A stretch of DNA of 64,000 nucleotides from Hypholoma sublateritium FD-334 SS-4 (taxonomy: Eukaryota; Basidiomycota; Agaricomycetes; Agaricales; Strophariaceae). The stretch spans positions 186,001 to 250,000 of the forward strand of contig KN817543.1 in the NCBI GenBank assembly GCA_000827495.1, written 5' to 3'. Under the pieces are notes generated by a model, which was not told the origin of the DNA, did no database searches, and saw only the letters and a program-made list of their open reading frames with translations. Made by a program: the position numbers and the translations under genes. Shown piece after piece: positions 23,888 to 36,428 of the stretch (the stretch's first letter is position 1; each line of letters opens with the position of its first letter).

Positions 23888-26377
23888 ATGAGCAAGAAAG
23901 CACCGAAAAGCGCGAAAGAAGTGCGCAAGTACAACATTGGCGACCCCGTCCTGGGCAAAATGCGGGGCTACGCCCCCTGGCCCGGCATCGTACGTCCATA
24001 CGCGTCTGTCTCTTCCCGTTGCTCACAATCTCCCAGATCGTCGACCCCGCCGACGCCCCGCCCGTCGTCCAGCGGGACCAGCCGCCCAACAAAAGGTCGA
24101 CAACCTACTGCATCCTTTTCTTCCCCCAAGGCGACTAGTAAGCACCACCTTTCACCCGCGGCCTCATCTGACTCGTTCTTAAGTGGTTGGCTCTCTCCAA
24201 ACGACCTGTCGTTCCTCCAGCGGGGCGAGATAGAGGCTTTCCTAGCGGACGAGACCAAGAAGCGCAACAACAACCTGCGCATGGGGTACCGCATCGCGCT
24301 TGACCCTGCCGCGTGGATGACGGAGCGCGCCGTGACAGCCGCAGCCGCACAGGAGGCCGAGGAAAATGCGCAGGTCGACCAGCTGGCGTCCGACGAGGAC
24401 GAAGATGCGGCTGCAACGGGCGACGATCCCGAGGCCGAGGAAGACGCTGATGCCGATGCCGATGCCATGGACCTCGATGTCGGTCTGGGGCTCGTCGAGG
24501 GCAAGAAGGCAAAGAAGACAAAGGGCGTTCCGGGCAGGAAGAGGAAGCGGGATAGCGATGCCGCCGAAAGCAAGCCCGCAAAGCCCGCAAAAGCAAAGAA
24601 GGCCGCCGAGCCCAAGGCGAAGAAGACGCCAGCAGACAAGGAGAAAAAGCCCCGCAAAAACGGTGCGAATGCGAAGAACAAGGCTCTCGTGGAGAGCGAA
24701 GACGAGGCCGCTGGGGGTGACCACGGCGACGACGGCGACGCTCCAGCTGGATCTAGCAAGAAAGCTGCAAGGGACGCTGCCACGCCGCCCCCTACCAAGA
24801 AAGCCAGACGAGACCGGGAGGAGGAAGACGAATGTATGTCTTTTGTACCCCATCTGCCTTTCATTTTCTTCATGCGGATGAACACGAAATGAAAAGCTAA
24901 CCTATTCTATCAATCCCTTTCTTCTCAACTTCAATCTCTCGTCACATCCGCCACACCTATGACAAATATTCCGCAAAACCCTCGCACGGATACGACCCTC
25001 CAATTATCGACGACAATAAACCTCGAAATACCGACCACATATCGACTCTCATCCCTCGGAACAGCCAAGACGGGTGATGCCCAGAGCGTCAAGGTGCGCG
25101 ATTGGCGCCACAAGCTGCAAAAGACATTTTTGAGCAACAAGGGTGTACCCAAGAGCGAAGTGCGTTTCCTCATTCCTCTTTCGTTTCTAAACTCTTTTCT
25201 TTCGACCTTATCATATTTTTCAACTTGCTCTCTCCTAATCCGGGCAGTCATTTCGCCATTTTTCGTTCTCATTCTTTCGATTCTCTTTTCAGAGGCGTAA
25301 TTTTATGTTTCTATTATCTTCTATTCTTCCTTGGAAACATGTCTATATCTCCTATAGCGCTTCAGGGCGTCTTCCGACATGTTCCGCTGTTTCCGGTCCC
25401 GCTTTGGGATACGTAACGTGTAGCATGGAGTGGAATGTCATTTTTTCGTCGTATTCCCTTTTAACTTTTTTCTGTGTATTTGATATTTACGAATGGATTA
25501 TTGACGTACTCTTCTCAACAGGCGATGATTGAACTGGATACACTATTTACGACGGTAGAACAATACGACGAAATGACGATTGAACAACTGCAGGTAAGCC
25601 TTTTCATTCCCATCGGTCTGGAATGTCGTCCTGTACGCAAAGGACAGCGTTCTGCTGGTTCGCAAACAGCGTTCTGGTACATGCGTAGCCTGGAAATGAT
25701 CACGACCCATTGGGATATTCCCCTGGCACGTATGTACGTCGCCAGCACGCGTCTATTCGTGGGGTGCTACACGCCACGTCACCCACACTCGCTACCCATA
25801 CTCGCTACAGTCCACCATGCTTGAACCCGGCAGATCTCTTCCCCCGAAGCCGTATGCTTACTCTACCCCCATCCAGTTCTCGAAAATCGGCAAGGTGATG
25901 CGCCACATCGCAGCGCTGGACGATGACAAGATCCCGCCCCGCGACGAAGACTTCCATTTCCGCGCCCGCGCGAAGGGCCTCGTCGACAAATGGCACAGGA
26001 TCCTCAATGCGAACAAGCCCGGCGGCGGCGTGACGAGCCCCATCAGCGCGGGCCCAGGGAGGATGAACGGCGGCGGTGCGATGAAGGACGCGGCGAAGGA
26101 GCTGCTCGTGGAGGAGGGCGTAACGAATCTTGATATCAACGGGAAGGGTGCGTCACATTTTCGTTTTCCCCCTGGGATTCCGAGCTGAGCGCGTTTCTGT
26201 GTAGGTGCGGACTCGCCTGCTGTGGTGGACGCCGCTGCGGAATCGGCGACGAATGCTGTGCCGGAGTCTGCGGTGGGCGGCGCGGCCGACGCGGAGGGCG
26301 AGCACGACGCAGACGCAAACGCGGAGGCGGAGGACGCGTCGACACATGTCGAAGACGTCGTCATGACCGAGGCATAA
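23888..26377 (+). CDS. PWWP domain protein with TFIIS-N/LW-like domain
   Basis: A likely nuclear chromatin reader. Exons: 23888-23989, 24037-24137, 24184-24833, then 25065-25159 or 24897-25159, 25522-25593, 25877-26147, 26205-26377. Both choices for exon 4 stay in frame (487 or 543 aa). The N-terminal PWWP domain (residues about 15-90) shows GDPVLGKMRGYAPWPG, then FFPQGDYGWLSPNDL; it would bind methylated histone H3 tails on nucleosomal DNA. A long acidic/lysine-rich linker follows, with KRKR-type nuclear signals. The C-terminal half has WRHKLQKTFL, then DTLFTTVEQYDEM and FSKIGKVMRHIAALDDDKIP, which matches the TFIIS N-terminal/IBD-like helical fold used for protein contacts. The layout resembles LEDGF/HDGF-type and yeast Ioc4-like proteins. 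Introns 4 and 5 are 362 and 283 nt, much longer than elsewhere in the window. The start at 23888 is the first ATG in frame with the PWWP exon. Confidence 0.85.
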
Positions 26378-29300
26378 GCCCCGCTGCGAGTGCCGCACGC
26401 ACAGCGCTGCCAATCAATCAATCAATCAAGCAGTTTGGGTTTAGTGTGGGAGGGGGAGGGGGGCCGGCGGCGCAGTGGTGTGTCGTTGCGCGTGTGCTCG
26501 TTCGTTGTATGTATGTATGCTATTCGTTCTCCGTCCGCCTTCGCGGCGTGCTGCTCGCTACTACCCCGACCCCTACCGATATCACGAATCATATCACCAT
26601 ACCATATATCCTTGCGCGCGGACACCGTTTGCCTCTTCCCTTCCCTTCTTGTTCACCCCCGACTGCATTGCATTGCACTCCGCCTTAATCTGTTCTATAC
26701 ATTTCTTTTCTGTCTTACCCCGCCATAGTGATGCTTGCCTGGTCTCCAACTCCATATCCGCAAGGGTGCGCGGTCGCAGGAAGCTGAGAGATGCGCCGCT
26801 GGTTGCATATGCCTGCTATTCATGTTCCCCCTTTTTCTTGTTTTGTTCGTCTATTCCCTTCGTTAGAGAAATCCAATGTGCCTAGTATCTATTTCGCTCA
26901 TTTTCCTGCCGTTCTTCGTTGGGATGTATTGTGTATGTGTTTTTCAATTCCATGTTGATCTGGCTGTTTGTGTCGAGGTGTTCCTTTTATTATACGCGCG
27001 CGTACGATCACTTCAATGTCCAGTACTCACTTATTGATATCGCTTATTGGTGAACCGCGAAGGTATTTTCCTGCATAACATTCGATGCAGACGGACGTTC
27101 GAGACGACTCCAAGGCATTCAAGGGCCGGAAATCCGTGTGCTATATTTAGACTACTTAATGCCGTAGGCGCTGGAAGTCCTCATTCTACCCCACACTCAG
27201 TACAATGTCGGCGTAAATCAAGCAGTGAAAGAGCTCGAACTCTCTCAGGGGTCACTAGTCGGATACAATACCATCTTCTCGTTAAATGGGAAAGAATTTA
27301 TTATTACTTTGCAGTCAAGATTCCAGAAATTACGCCGTCACACGACACTCCATTTCTCCACAGGAAAAATTTAGGACATAGTTCCGATCTTTCCATGTAC
27401 TGAATACCGGGAAGATAATTTGCGCCGATATGAATATCCAGTCATCTGCCTTTACAAGATTCCGTACATCTGTCGACGTACGACAGCGCTCATTATTCTG
27501 TGAGCAACTGTGTGATGCTACTTGCTTCGAATTGTGTGCTCTGCTCCGTATGACGTATACATATCCTCTCTATCTCAATGCTCTCTATCTCATATCTCAG
27601 GCTGGGAAGAATCTCAGCTGACAGAAAACGAACATCGAGTTGTAAGGCATTTATAGTAATGCCTTCAACCTCTCAACTTGGTCAGCCCGTAAATTGCTGC
27701 GGGGAAGCACTACCTGCCAAAAAAAACTGCTCGGATGGCTCCCTTTAAGCGCCTACAGGGGTCTATCTCCGGGAATATAGGCGCCCATGGGTCCCATGAC
27801 ACGGCCCCGTGCCTCTGCGGCCATGCGGGATGATGTCCGGTAAGATCGAGAGTTACTCAACGAATTTATGACGGCCCATTGATTTGGTATTACTGGGAGA
27901 CACAGTTGACAAATTTTCTTCTTAAAAACAGCGTTCTCGGCCTCACCTGGACTGCACATATCACAATTATTAATGATTTGGGGCCTCCAGCCGTGGTCGC
28001 GACCCCAAAGCCAAATCATAAAGTTATACTACACATTCACATCTCGGCTGTGACGGCGGAGCTTCTCTTGGTTCCTGGGACCTGGATGGAAATCGCCATG
28101 GTCTAAACTGGTCTAATGTATCAATCTCTGTAACACGGTCGCGCAGCGAATGCAAATACGTTTGACGGTCCGCCCAGCAGGATTTGATGGGATGAACGGG
28201 GAACTTGAATGGGCATACGCATGTGTGTAGTGTAAGTAGTAGGCTTTTGAGCTTCTCAGACATAAAAGAGCTCATTTCTGAGCGCTGATCGCTGAGTGAG
28301 AAATTAATTTCTTTCTAACCGCTGGCATGTCATTTGTACCGTCATCAGTAAAAATAGTTATAAATTCCTGTACGGCCCAAGAGCGACTCCGAAATTCCGT
28401 TATATCTTCTGTGAGACCATCCAACAGCTCAATATTTAATTGTTTATTGTGATTGATGCCGTTTTCCGAGTCGAGTCGTTGCGAGTCAAGTCGTGGTATG
28501 TACTTAGCTTTCCACGCTGCACTCTCTAATCTTCTTCGGTAACATTTGTCCCTGAAATAGAAATTGGACACACCGAGTGGGACAGAAAACTATAAGGTTA
28601 AGGTGGTTGTGAGAAAGGAAATATAAAACAATTGGACGTGAACGCGTGAACATTCGAGGTTCAATATGGGTCTCTCAGAACGTCAAAAGGCAATGATAAT
28701 TGCATAGAAGGGCAAATAACAGGTTCTTCGTATGTACTTATCACGGTACATACACTTAATTTAAGGTCAAATAAGGTTCATGAAGTCATTTGAGTTTGTG
28801 TCTGGTTGACAGTTGTTTGCCTAAATAGTCGAACCATTTGCCACGCATCGCAGGAGTTGCGAATCGCGTTCATCCACAGTCAATCAGCTTGCCGCTTTTT
28901 CTTACTACTCCCGGGCGCTTATAGTTTCCGCTGATTTGGAGATCATAAATCACCGTCACCAAGCTCTCGGCTGGTCTCGGACGCCTCTTAGCTCCGTGAC
29001 CGATCCGCCAAGAGGTTTACTACTATTCCAAGGTCTACATATTGGGCTTAAACGGGCCCAAGCGGGGATTGACAAAGCTCTACATTTCACTGATGAATCG
29101 ATGAACACCCTATGATTACTTTCCGAAGCCAGAGCATGTAGCTCAAGCAACTCTCATTCCGCTTGATAACGCATCAACCTCACGTTGGTACATATCTGGG
29201 GGCTGGTCCAAGGCTGGTCCCACTGTGGGTAGCACACTTGTTACCCAACAAATATAAGCGGCCAGTGTTCCATTCCTGCTGATCCCGACCCATTCAGGTT

Positions 29301-29399
29301 GGCCGAGACAAAAAGTTCCACTTTCAACTCTCAGAAAGACTCAGCGTAGATGGCTACAGCTCTCCTTTCTCTCCCAGCTAATATTTCTTCCACAGACTC
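26378..29399. other. Intergenic stretch
   Basis: The first 600 bases are the probable 3' flank of the PWWP gene, with a (CAAT)n run at about 26411-26429 and a GTAT run at about 26506-26519. From 27000 to 29300 the sequence is AT-richer and contains only short frames without domains. A TATA-like AAATATAAGCGG lies near 29250, upstream of the amidohydrolase gene; no more specific regulatory site can be supported. Confidence 0.4.
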
Positions 29400-32069
29400 A
29401 TGGCATCGAGGGACAAACTGAAGAACGACACGGCATCCGGATTGTCACCAACTTCGGTACCCCTACCGCCCTTGTCCCGACGCTGGTACTGGAAGATACT
29501 TGTCGCTACAATAGCGCTTTCTTTTGTAGCTTATCAAGTTACACGCCAGGAAGACCATGTACTCACCACGTATGCGCTATGTTCCAGTGGAGGAGCAAAT
29601 ATATACACTGTCGACGAAAACAACACATCTGTCGAGTGTGTTCTCATCCATAATTCACGTATCGTTGACACAGGGGACCTTGGTGCGTTGTTCTTCCTCC
29701 CAAGTCAAACATCATGGGCTAATTGACATGCCTTGATTCATGCATAGCCTCCATCCGACAAAGATGCAACACCACCACTGGCCTGACTTCCGTCGCCGTC
29801 CGATATGCCCCCACGGGCTCCATCATTATCCCAGGGATGAGTGGTACGACTTTCCCTCCTCCCGCTATTCTCCTTTCGTCATGTTCTTATCCTAGATTCG
29901 CATTGTCATATCCTCGAATACGGCGCAAGTCGTCAGATACCTTTGTCTGAGGGGAAGACAGTCGAAAGTAAATCTTTGAGTCGCCGTCATCAGATTGTCC
30001 TTCTTCGCTAACCATTGTCCATCAGAAACTGTGTCGTTCGTGAGAGATTATATCCTGGGTAACGCGGATCTCGAGGGGAACAAATCACGCGTCATCGAGG
30101 GGTGGGGATGGGACCACGCATCATGGGGTGTTGAAAAGATGCCCAGTTGGGTAAGTCAAAAATATTGGGGGTCTCTGAGAGACGTCCGTACACGTGGAAA
30201 AGTGGGCTCATTTTTGTAGGAAGACTTAGAAGCGGACCCCATCATTGCTGGCCGTCCTGTGATTTTGCAGAGCCGTGACGGACATGCACTCTGGGTCTCT
30301 CAGCGGACACTAGCGGAGAACGCCCCATTTCCCGACACCATCGAGGGAGGCGTTATCATGCGTGACAAAGCCGGCAATCCAACCGGTAAGATGCTCTATG
30401 TTCCGAAATTTCTCGTATCTCCATTGCTAATTTGCTGGTGATTATCAAAGGTGTATTCATGGATAGTGCGCAAGATCTTATCGCGCAGCCGGCCCTGACC
30501 GAAGAAGATCTCACTCGCCGCTTCCAACGCACCGTCGCCGATGCGTTGGCCGCTGGTCTCGTCTCTTTGCACGATGCGGGATTCAAGCCAGACTCATTAG
30601 CATTTTTTAAAAGGTATGTGATACGTTGGCGTGTAGTACATGTGGTTCCCAGGTACTGAGTGGCGCGGGTGGATTTGATCAGACAATCAGAAATCAAGCT
30701 TCTTCCGGTGCGTCGCTTTGTTCTGTATCACAACCTCGCTCGTTCATCACTGCGTACTTCCGAAATCAATCCTCGCAGCTCCGAATATATGGCATGACAT
30801 ATTTCGACGAGTATGGGCATTACTGGGGAGACCAGATAACTCCCTTCGCTGGTGCGGCGGACGAGCGGCTGAGCGCTCGAAGTGTCAAGATATTCGCAGA
30901 TGGTATGTACGACGGATCTTGAATCAAAACAATTACTTCAATTACGTGACAATGCTCATGTTGGGTACTTACAGGTGCTCTCAGAACCGGAGGTGCCGCC
31001 GTGCGTGACTCTTGTGATATTCTCAATATTTTTTATCCCCCGCTGACACCTTTTATGGGGAATAGTTGTATGAACCATATAGCGACAATCCCTCGACAAA
31101 TGGAGCTATGCGCATCTCCGCCGAAGTCTTAAATTCTGTGATTCCTCGTTTTTTACAGGACGGGTGGCAAGTTGTAGGTTGCCATTGTTCTCAAAATCCG
31201 TATCTTTATGCTGAACACAATGTATAGAATGTCCATGCTATCGGCGATCGCGCCAATGGCATTGTTCTGGACGCGTTTGAGCACGCTCTTCAAGGCGTGA
31301 ACGTGAGCGCTCTGCGACCTCGGTTAGAGCATGCGCAGATCATGACAAAAGAAGATATGAACCGCCTCGGCAAACTGGGAGGTGCGCTCGTTCCAGCTTT
31401 TACCATTTAGCTGTGTTCAGACGCCTTTATCTCGCTTAGTTATCGCAAGTATCCAACCTACCCATGCGTAAGTATGTCAGTAATCATTACGATATAATTG
31501 TACTGACACATCCACTCAGTATCAGCGACATGTGGTTCGCACAAGCTCGTTTGGTACGTTTCTATGTTATGATTGGTTCCTTGACCTCGGCATATCTGAC
31601 AAACATCGACTTATTCAAGGGCCCAGAGCGTGTCGAGACTTTATACGCATTCCGAGGCATTCTTGACAGTGGTGCTCGTATCACTCTCGGGTCTGATTTC
31701 CCAGTCGAAGACATCAATCCGTTGAAAGGATTTTACGCGGCCGTCACCCGTTTATCTACTGAGAACACCTCGCCACATGGCCCTAACGGCTGGTGCGTCG
31801 CGCTTCGTCCTTCAACGATGTTGCCTTCTTACAATACACCCAGGTTCCCTGAACAGCGCCTTACAAGACTGGAGGCGCTCCGCGGCATGACGATAGACGC
31901 TGCTTACGCTTCATTTACAGAAAACACTCTAGGGAGTCTGACCATCGGGAAAAGGGCTGACATCACTATCTTGTCTCAGGATATTATGTCCGTTGCGGCC
32001 GACAAGATTCTGGACACCAAGGTTCTGGCCACTATCATAGATGGATGCGTGGTGTATGGCCAGCTGTAG
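29400..32069 (+). CDS. Membrane-anchored amidohydrolase (YtcJ/Amidohydro_3 type), 599 aa
   Basis: A predicted metal-dependent hydrolase. Fifteen exons: 29400-29682, 29748-29843, 29896-29967, 30026-30150, 30220-30385, 30451-30613, 30683-30707, 30779-30902, 30975-31000, 31066-31170, 31228-31381, 31440-31467, 31520-31553, 31620-31792, 31844-32069; the sum is 1800 nt and every junction is in frame. Residues about 30-47 form one membrane span after a short basic N-terminus, so the catalytic part is probably outside the cytosol. Metal-site motifs are D127-S-H129-C-H131, the H398-A-I-G-D402-R motif, the H430 of LEHAQ, and D493 in LGSDFPVE. The family hydrolyses C-N bonds of unknown substrates, and the sequence does not tell which. 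The last exon carries the IGKRADIT segment that refolds next to the N-terminal beta domain. An upstream ATG at 29350 exists but would need an extra intron. Confidence 0.92.
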
Positions 32070-32719
32070 AGCATTGCTGCTCATATTGATTCTGCGCCAC
32101 TTTCCCTTCATTCTATCCTGTTGAGAACCTGTATCGAAGTGGGGGGATTATACGATTGGCTTACTTCTGTGCGTTTTCGACGAAACTCGTTGATTGAATT
32201 ATCTACGGATCACCATCTGAGTTACAAGCAGCAATACAAAGGATCTGTCGCACATAACTTCTGCCCTGGGCCCCGTTTTATCTGACCGGCTTGCGACCGA
32301 CCGTTCACAGCTCTAAATTTGCTGGAAATATGATAGCGACTGGTCACTAACTAATCACTGAAGGGCCCGGACTCCAGTCGCCTTCAAGTTGTGGCCGCCC
32401 CGCCGCCGTCCCGGTGATAACTTATAACTATAAGTTCATTGAAATCCATCATACTTATATTCAGGATTTTGTATTTGTATTGAGCGTCGATTGAGCTGCT
32501 GTGTTTCTGAAGGAGAAGATGGAGTCGAGATTGAGTATTGTGGTTGTCAGTCAACAATTTGCAGTAAATCATTCCACACCAATTCCACGCCAATTCGACA
32601 TGGATGCCGAGAATGGCAGCCGTGTTTGGCAAGCGCCTTCCATATAAGCAACTCTACACTGGCGACCAAGATCAATCCACTCCTTGATCGGAGCCAAACT
32701 GCAGCGGTCAACTTTCAAA
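32070..32719. other. Short intergenic spacer
   Basis: This lies between two plus-strand genes transcribed in tandem. It should contain the terminator of the amidohydrolase gene and the promoter of the Kelch-MYND gene; no individual site is distinct. Confidence 0.4.
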
Positions 32720-35091
32720 ATGTTCAGTATGAATGATCTCTTTCATGACCTAGAGAGGCTCGATCTTTCGAGGTTAGATCATCCTCTGCTTCTGTTTCAC
32801 CGCGACGCCGCTCATCTGGCACCCATCTGCTGAATCAGAACGAAAAGCGCCGATATCCTATTCCAGAGCGAAAATTACAACGCAGCGAAAGATGAATACT
32901 CCAGAGTAGCAAGAGAAATATTAGGACCAACAACTGAATTCCCCATATATTCAAACGGTGGTATAGTGTCCCAAAAATATGCATCGTTGGCGGATGCGGA
33001 GATTGTGGATCTGATGGGATGTCTCAATGGATTGGCTCAATGCGAACGAGAGTTAGAAAACATGCCTGAGGTATGTTTGTCGTATCCATATGTTAAATTT
33101 GCTCATGTAATTTGATCGTTAAAGGCATTAATTTGGTTAGAGGAATGTCAGATCGTATACTGGAATCTTCGCTTCTCAAGAGCTCCTCGACTTTACGGTT
33201 CGTACAGTAACCGTCACAACGCCGAGCTGCTTTCTAATTCATATTATACAGACTGGGACGACTGGTTCCCAGGAGACATCCAATTCAGCGTACAGTATGC
33301 CAAAACACGCGCCTCTGCAGCAGCTGCATTCCTTAGTTTTGGCAACACCGGCACTGCTGTCCACAGGCGATATACGGCCACACTCATGATTCCCGAAGAT
33401 CACCAGCGGCGGGAACCTGCGATCTCCCGAACTATTCTCCACCGTGGTGGTACTCAGACATTGACAGCACTCCGCCATCCTGACCCAATGATGGTGCATC
33501 GCCACAAGATAACACAACCGTCTCTTCAACTCCTCGGTTCGTGGAAAAAGCTCAAGGTGAAGAAGGGGAATTGTGCTGGACCAGGGCGCCGTATGAGTTT
33601 CAGCAGCTTCATCTGGGAAGGTACATACGTTCATATTCTTCTGCTCCAGTAAAGTATATTATTGACAGAATCTATCCGCAGGCCGGCTGTACGTCGCCGG
33701 CGGTCGGAAGGACTCTGCGGGACCTTTTTACAGAGACATGTTCTCCGTCAACCTACGTAACCTCGATGGATGGCGATTGGAGCCTGACTTTCCACGTCGT
33801 ACGAGCGCGTGGTTGGGATTGAACATGGTGGTGTCTCCCGCGCACAAGAAGGCGTACCTCTTCACGGGACGCCAGACCCTTGACTTCTTTGATCTGACTA
33901 CCAACCAGTGGGGTGCCGTATTGACCAAATTCGAGCATGCCGGTGTGGGTGACACTCGTGCGGGTATCCCAACAACCGCCTGGCCATACCCGGGCGGCAA
34001 CCTGACGGACTCGACGCAGCAGATCGTTGGCGAGCATTTATTCGTTTTCGGTGGGACGCATGGACGCACGAACGTCGGGTGCAACCTATTCATGGTGCTC
34101 AATCTGCGCACGTACGAGTGGCGGCGCCTGAGCGGAACGCTGATGGCTCCCAAGGATGCGGACATTTCATGCCCTGGACCGCGCAAGACGCCGAACAGCT
34201 GGGTAGACAACACGGAGAAGAAGTTCTATCTCCTCGGTGGGGAATGCGACCGCATGGGCGCGGTGCTGAAGGGCGAGCTGCACGGTGGTGATCATGGATA
34301 CGCATTCGATGATTTCTGGAGCTGGGACATTGCTTCGGAGACTTGGACGCGTCAGCGGATGGTGGGCAACGTCCCCGCGCCGCGGTCTGAGACCGCGTGC
34401 GTCTTCGTGAGTCATTATTTGCCCTGATTCAGTGCTCGTAGTCTCAATCGGTCATCTAGAACCCCGTTCTAAACAAGACCATCATTTGGGGTGGGTACAA
34501 CCCCGCGATGCCCACCGATTACGCCGAGCGCGGTATGCAATTCGGCTTTACCTACTACGCCGACACCTTCATCTACGACGGCACGCCAACCGATACCGCT
34601 GACGTAGCCTCTGACCCGCTTCAATCTCAGACGTGGAAGCAGGTCGTCACGCAAGGCTTCCCGACCTACCGTGCGCAGGCGCAGCTCGTTGCAGACCCGC
34701 AGACCGGGCGCACGTACCTGTTCGGTGGGTTCACGAATAATCAGTACGTGCCCACCCGACAGGATGCCGTCTCGCGCTCGTTTGGCGATATCTGGGAGCT
34801 GCGCGTGGACCTTCCTGGCGGATATTTTGCTGGCGTCGACGTCGAAGACGAGGGGCGTACTGCGGCGGCTGGTCCATGGCAGCGCTGCTTCACGTGCGGC
34901 TCTGCTGGGCAGTGGAAGAAGTGCGCAGGTACGTCCTTGATACCGTGTCCAATTATCGGCGGAGATCATGCTGATACTCTGTCAATTTGATCGTAGGAGC
35001 TTGCGGTGGCCGTGCTTTCTTCTGCGATGTGGACTGCCTGCGCGACGGGTGGCGGGACCACAAAAGCGCACACAAATGCCGGAAGGTGTGA
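32720..35091 (+). CDS. Kelch-repeat protein with C-terminal MYND zinc finger, 678 aa
   Basis: Exons: 32720-32793, 32839-33070, 33125-33197, 33252-33620, 33682-34406, 34460-34928, 34997-35091; sum 2037 nt. The N-terminal part (about residues 25-60) has a TPR-like helix pair (ILFQSENYNAAKDEYSR). Kelch blades follow, with signature pairs such as RLYVAGG, LFVFGGTHG, FYLLGG, IIWGGYN and TYLFGGFTN. This predicts a beta-propeller for protein binding. The C-terminus is a MYND finger with C634, C637, C646, C650, C657, C661, H673 and C675, ending three residues before the stop. MYND fingers recruit proline-rich partners, so the product is likely an adaptor. The first donor (CT|GTTTCA) is weak but the join is in frame. 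An in-frame ATG at 32729 could serve instead of 32720. No enzymatic motif is present. Confidence 0.9.
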
Positions 35092-36428
35092 GTTACGTGA
35101 GGTCTGTCATTGCCACCGGTGTTACCGCATAGATACACCACTCGGGGACAGTGTATGTATTTAAGTTATCATCGCATTTGTACATCCAAGCAAATTTATA
35201 GTTTGAACCGAAATAATTTGTGCCGTTATATACATCTTAGAGAGGTCGTCGTGTGCTGAGCAAAAGCCAAGCGGGAAATCGAAGACCAAGTGCGGTCGCT
35301 AAAAATTGTTCTTACACCTCCAGTACTATGAACTACAACATATCGTTAAGACTACCATGTGGAATTTCTTGAATAGATCTGCTCAAATCTCCGTAAAGCA
35401 ATCCGAGTTCGCGCCAAATCACGTCTGCGTGGCACCATCTCCTACCGAATCGTAGCCAGCCAAGAACTTCTGTGCGCTGTGTGAGTAAGTTCTCTCGCTT
35501 GTTGTGTGCTTGGGGCGAAGTGTACCCAAGCATGAGGTATTTCCATGCCGCCAACGCTGGCATTTAAATTACAGCGGAATCCATAGTCCGAGATTTCGCC
35601 CTTCAGCCAGACTCACTGCAAATCTCTCCAAAACGTGCGCCACGAGCCCGACTTTCACATTTAGGCGCTCATCGCGCTCCATCCATCCGGTGTGATGCAT
35701 TAGCCGCCCGCCACCCGATCCTGATGGATCCTGAAGATCATGCACGCTGCCAGCCCCAGCGGGGCCGCCTCCACCCCACCCGCACCGCCTCCGCCCACCT
35801 GCCGTCACCGGCGATCTCACCGACAACTGCCACCGCCGCGTGTCCTTGTTCAGTTTATAGTAATACCTCCAGCGCCCTCCTCGCGCCGGGCGCAGTAGGC
35901 GTACGTACGTACGCGCATTTAGGCTATGTGCACATTTGCGCAATCACCAATCACGCCTGTCGGGCCCCGCCACATCGCCGGGCGTGCTATTTTCACCGCG
36001 GGCGTCGCTCGCGTGCGCCGGGCCCGTGCACTGTGCGCCGGGCGCTGGCGTGGCGGCGCGTGGCGGCGAGCTGATGCTGTCAGTGTCAGCCAGCCAGGCC
36101 CGGCGTCGTGCCAAATATAACCGACGCAGCGGTGCATATATGTATGTGCCTTCATCTCTGCTCATATTAGATAAAGACGGCGACACAGTAAATATATTGA
36201 TCGCGCACACGGAGCACAAATGTGGTGGGGTATATGGGCAGACCGACATTGGGTGTATCTGGGACAAGAAATACGGGATAGAGAAACACAGAGAGAGAGG
36301 AAGTCACATGGGGGTACAGGTACACGGGGCGTGGTTTATTCTTGTGGCAAACAGGGATAGATAGTAGGTAAAAAGATGGATAAATAGCAAGAAAATATGG
36401 GAATAGTCCTAGAGCGCGCGGGCGCCGA
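35092..36428. other. Intergenic, convergent gene ends
   Basis: This lies between the 3' ends of the Kelch-MYND gene and the minus-strand Zn2Cys6 gene. About 35700-36100 is GC-rich with frames on both strands but no domain. The rest shows nothing I recognise. Confidence 0.45.

Noticed and set aside
23968..24885. A 305-codon minus-strand frame opposite the PWWP gene
   Set aside because: It is the antisense of the lysine/acid-rich linker exon, Ser/Ala/Phe-rich by codon complement, and has no recognisable motif.
25858..26421. A 187-codon minus-strand frame at the end of the PWWP gene
   Set aside because: It is antisense to exons 6 and 7, which encode a conserved domain on the plus strand; the repetitive Ser/Ala composition is a shadow.
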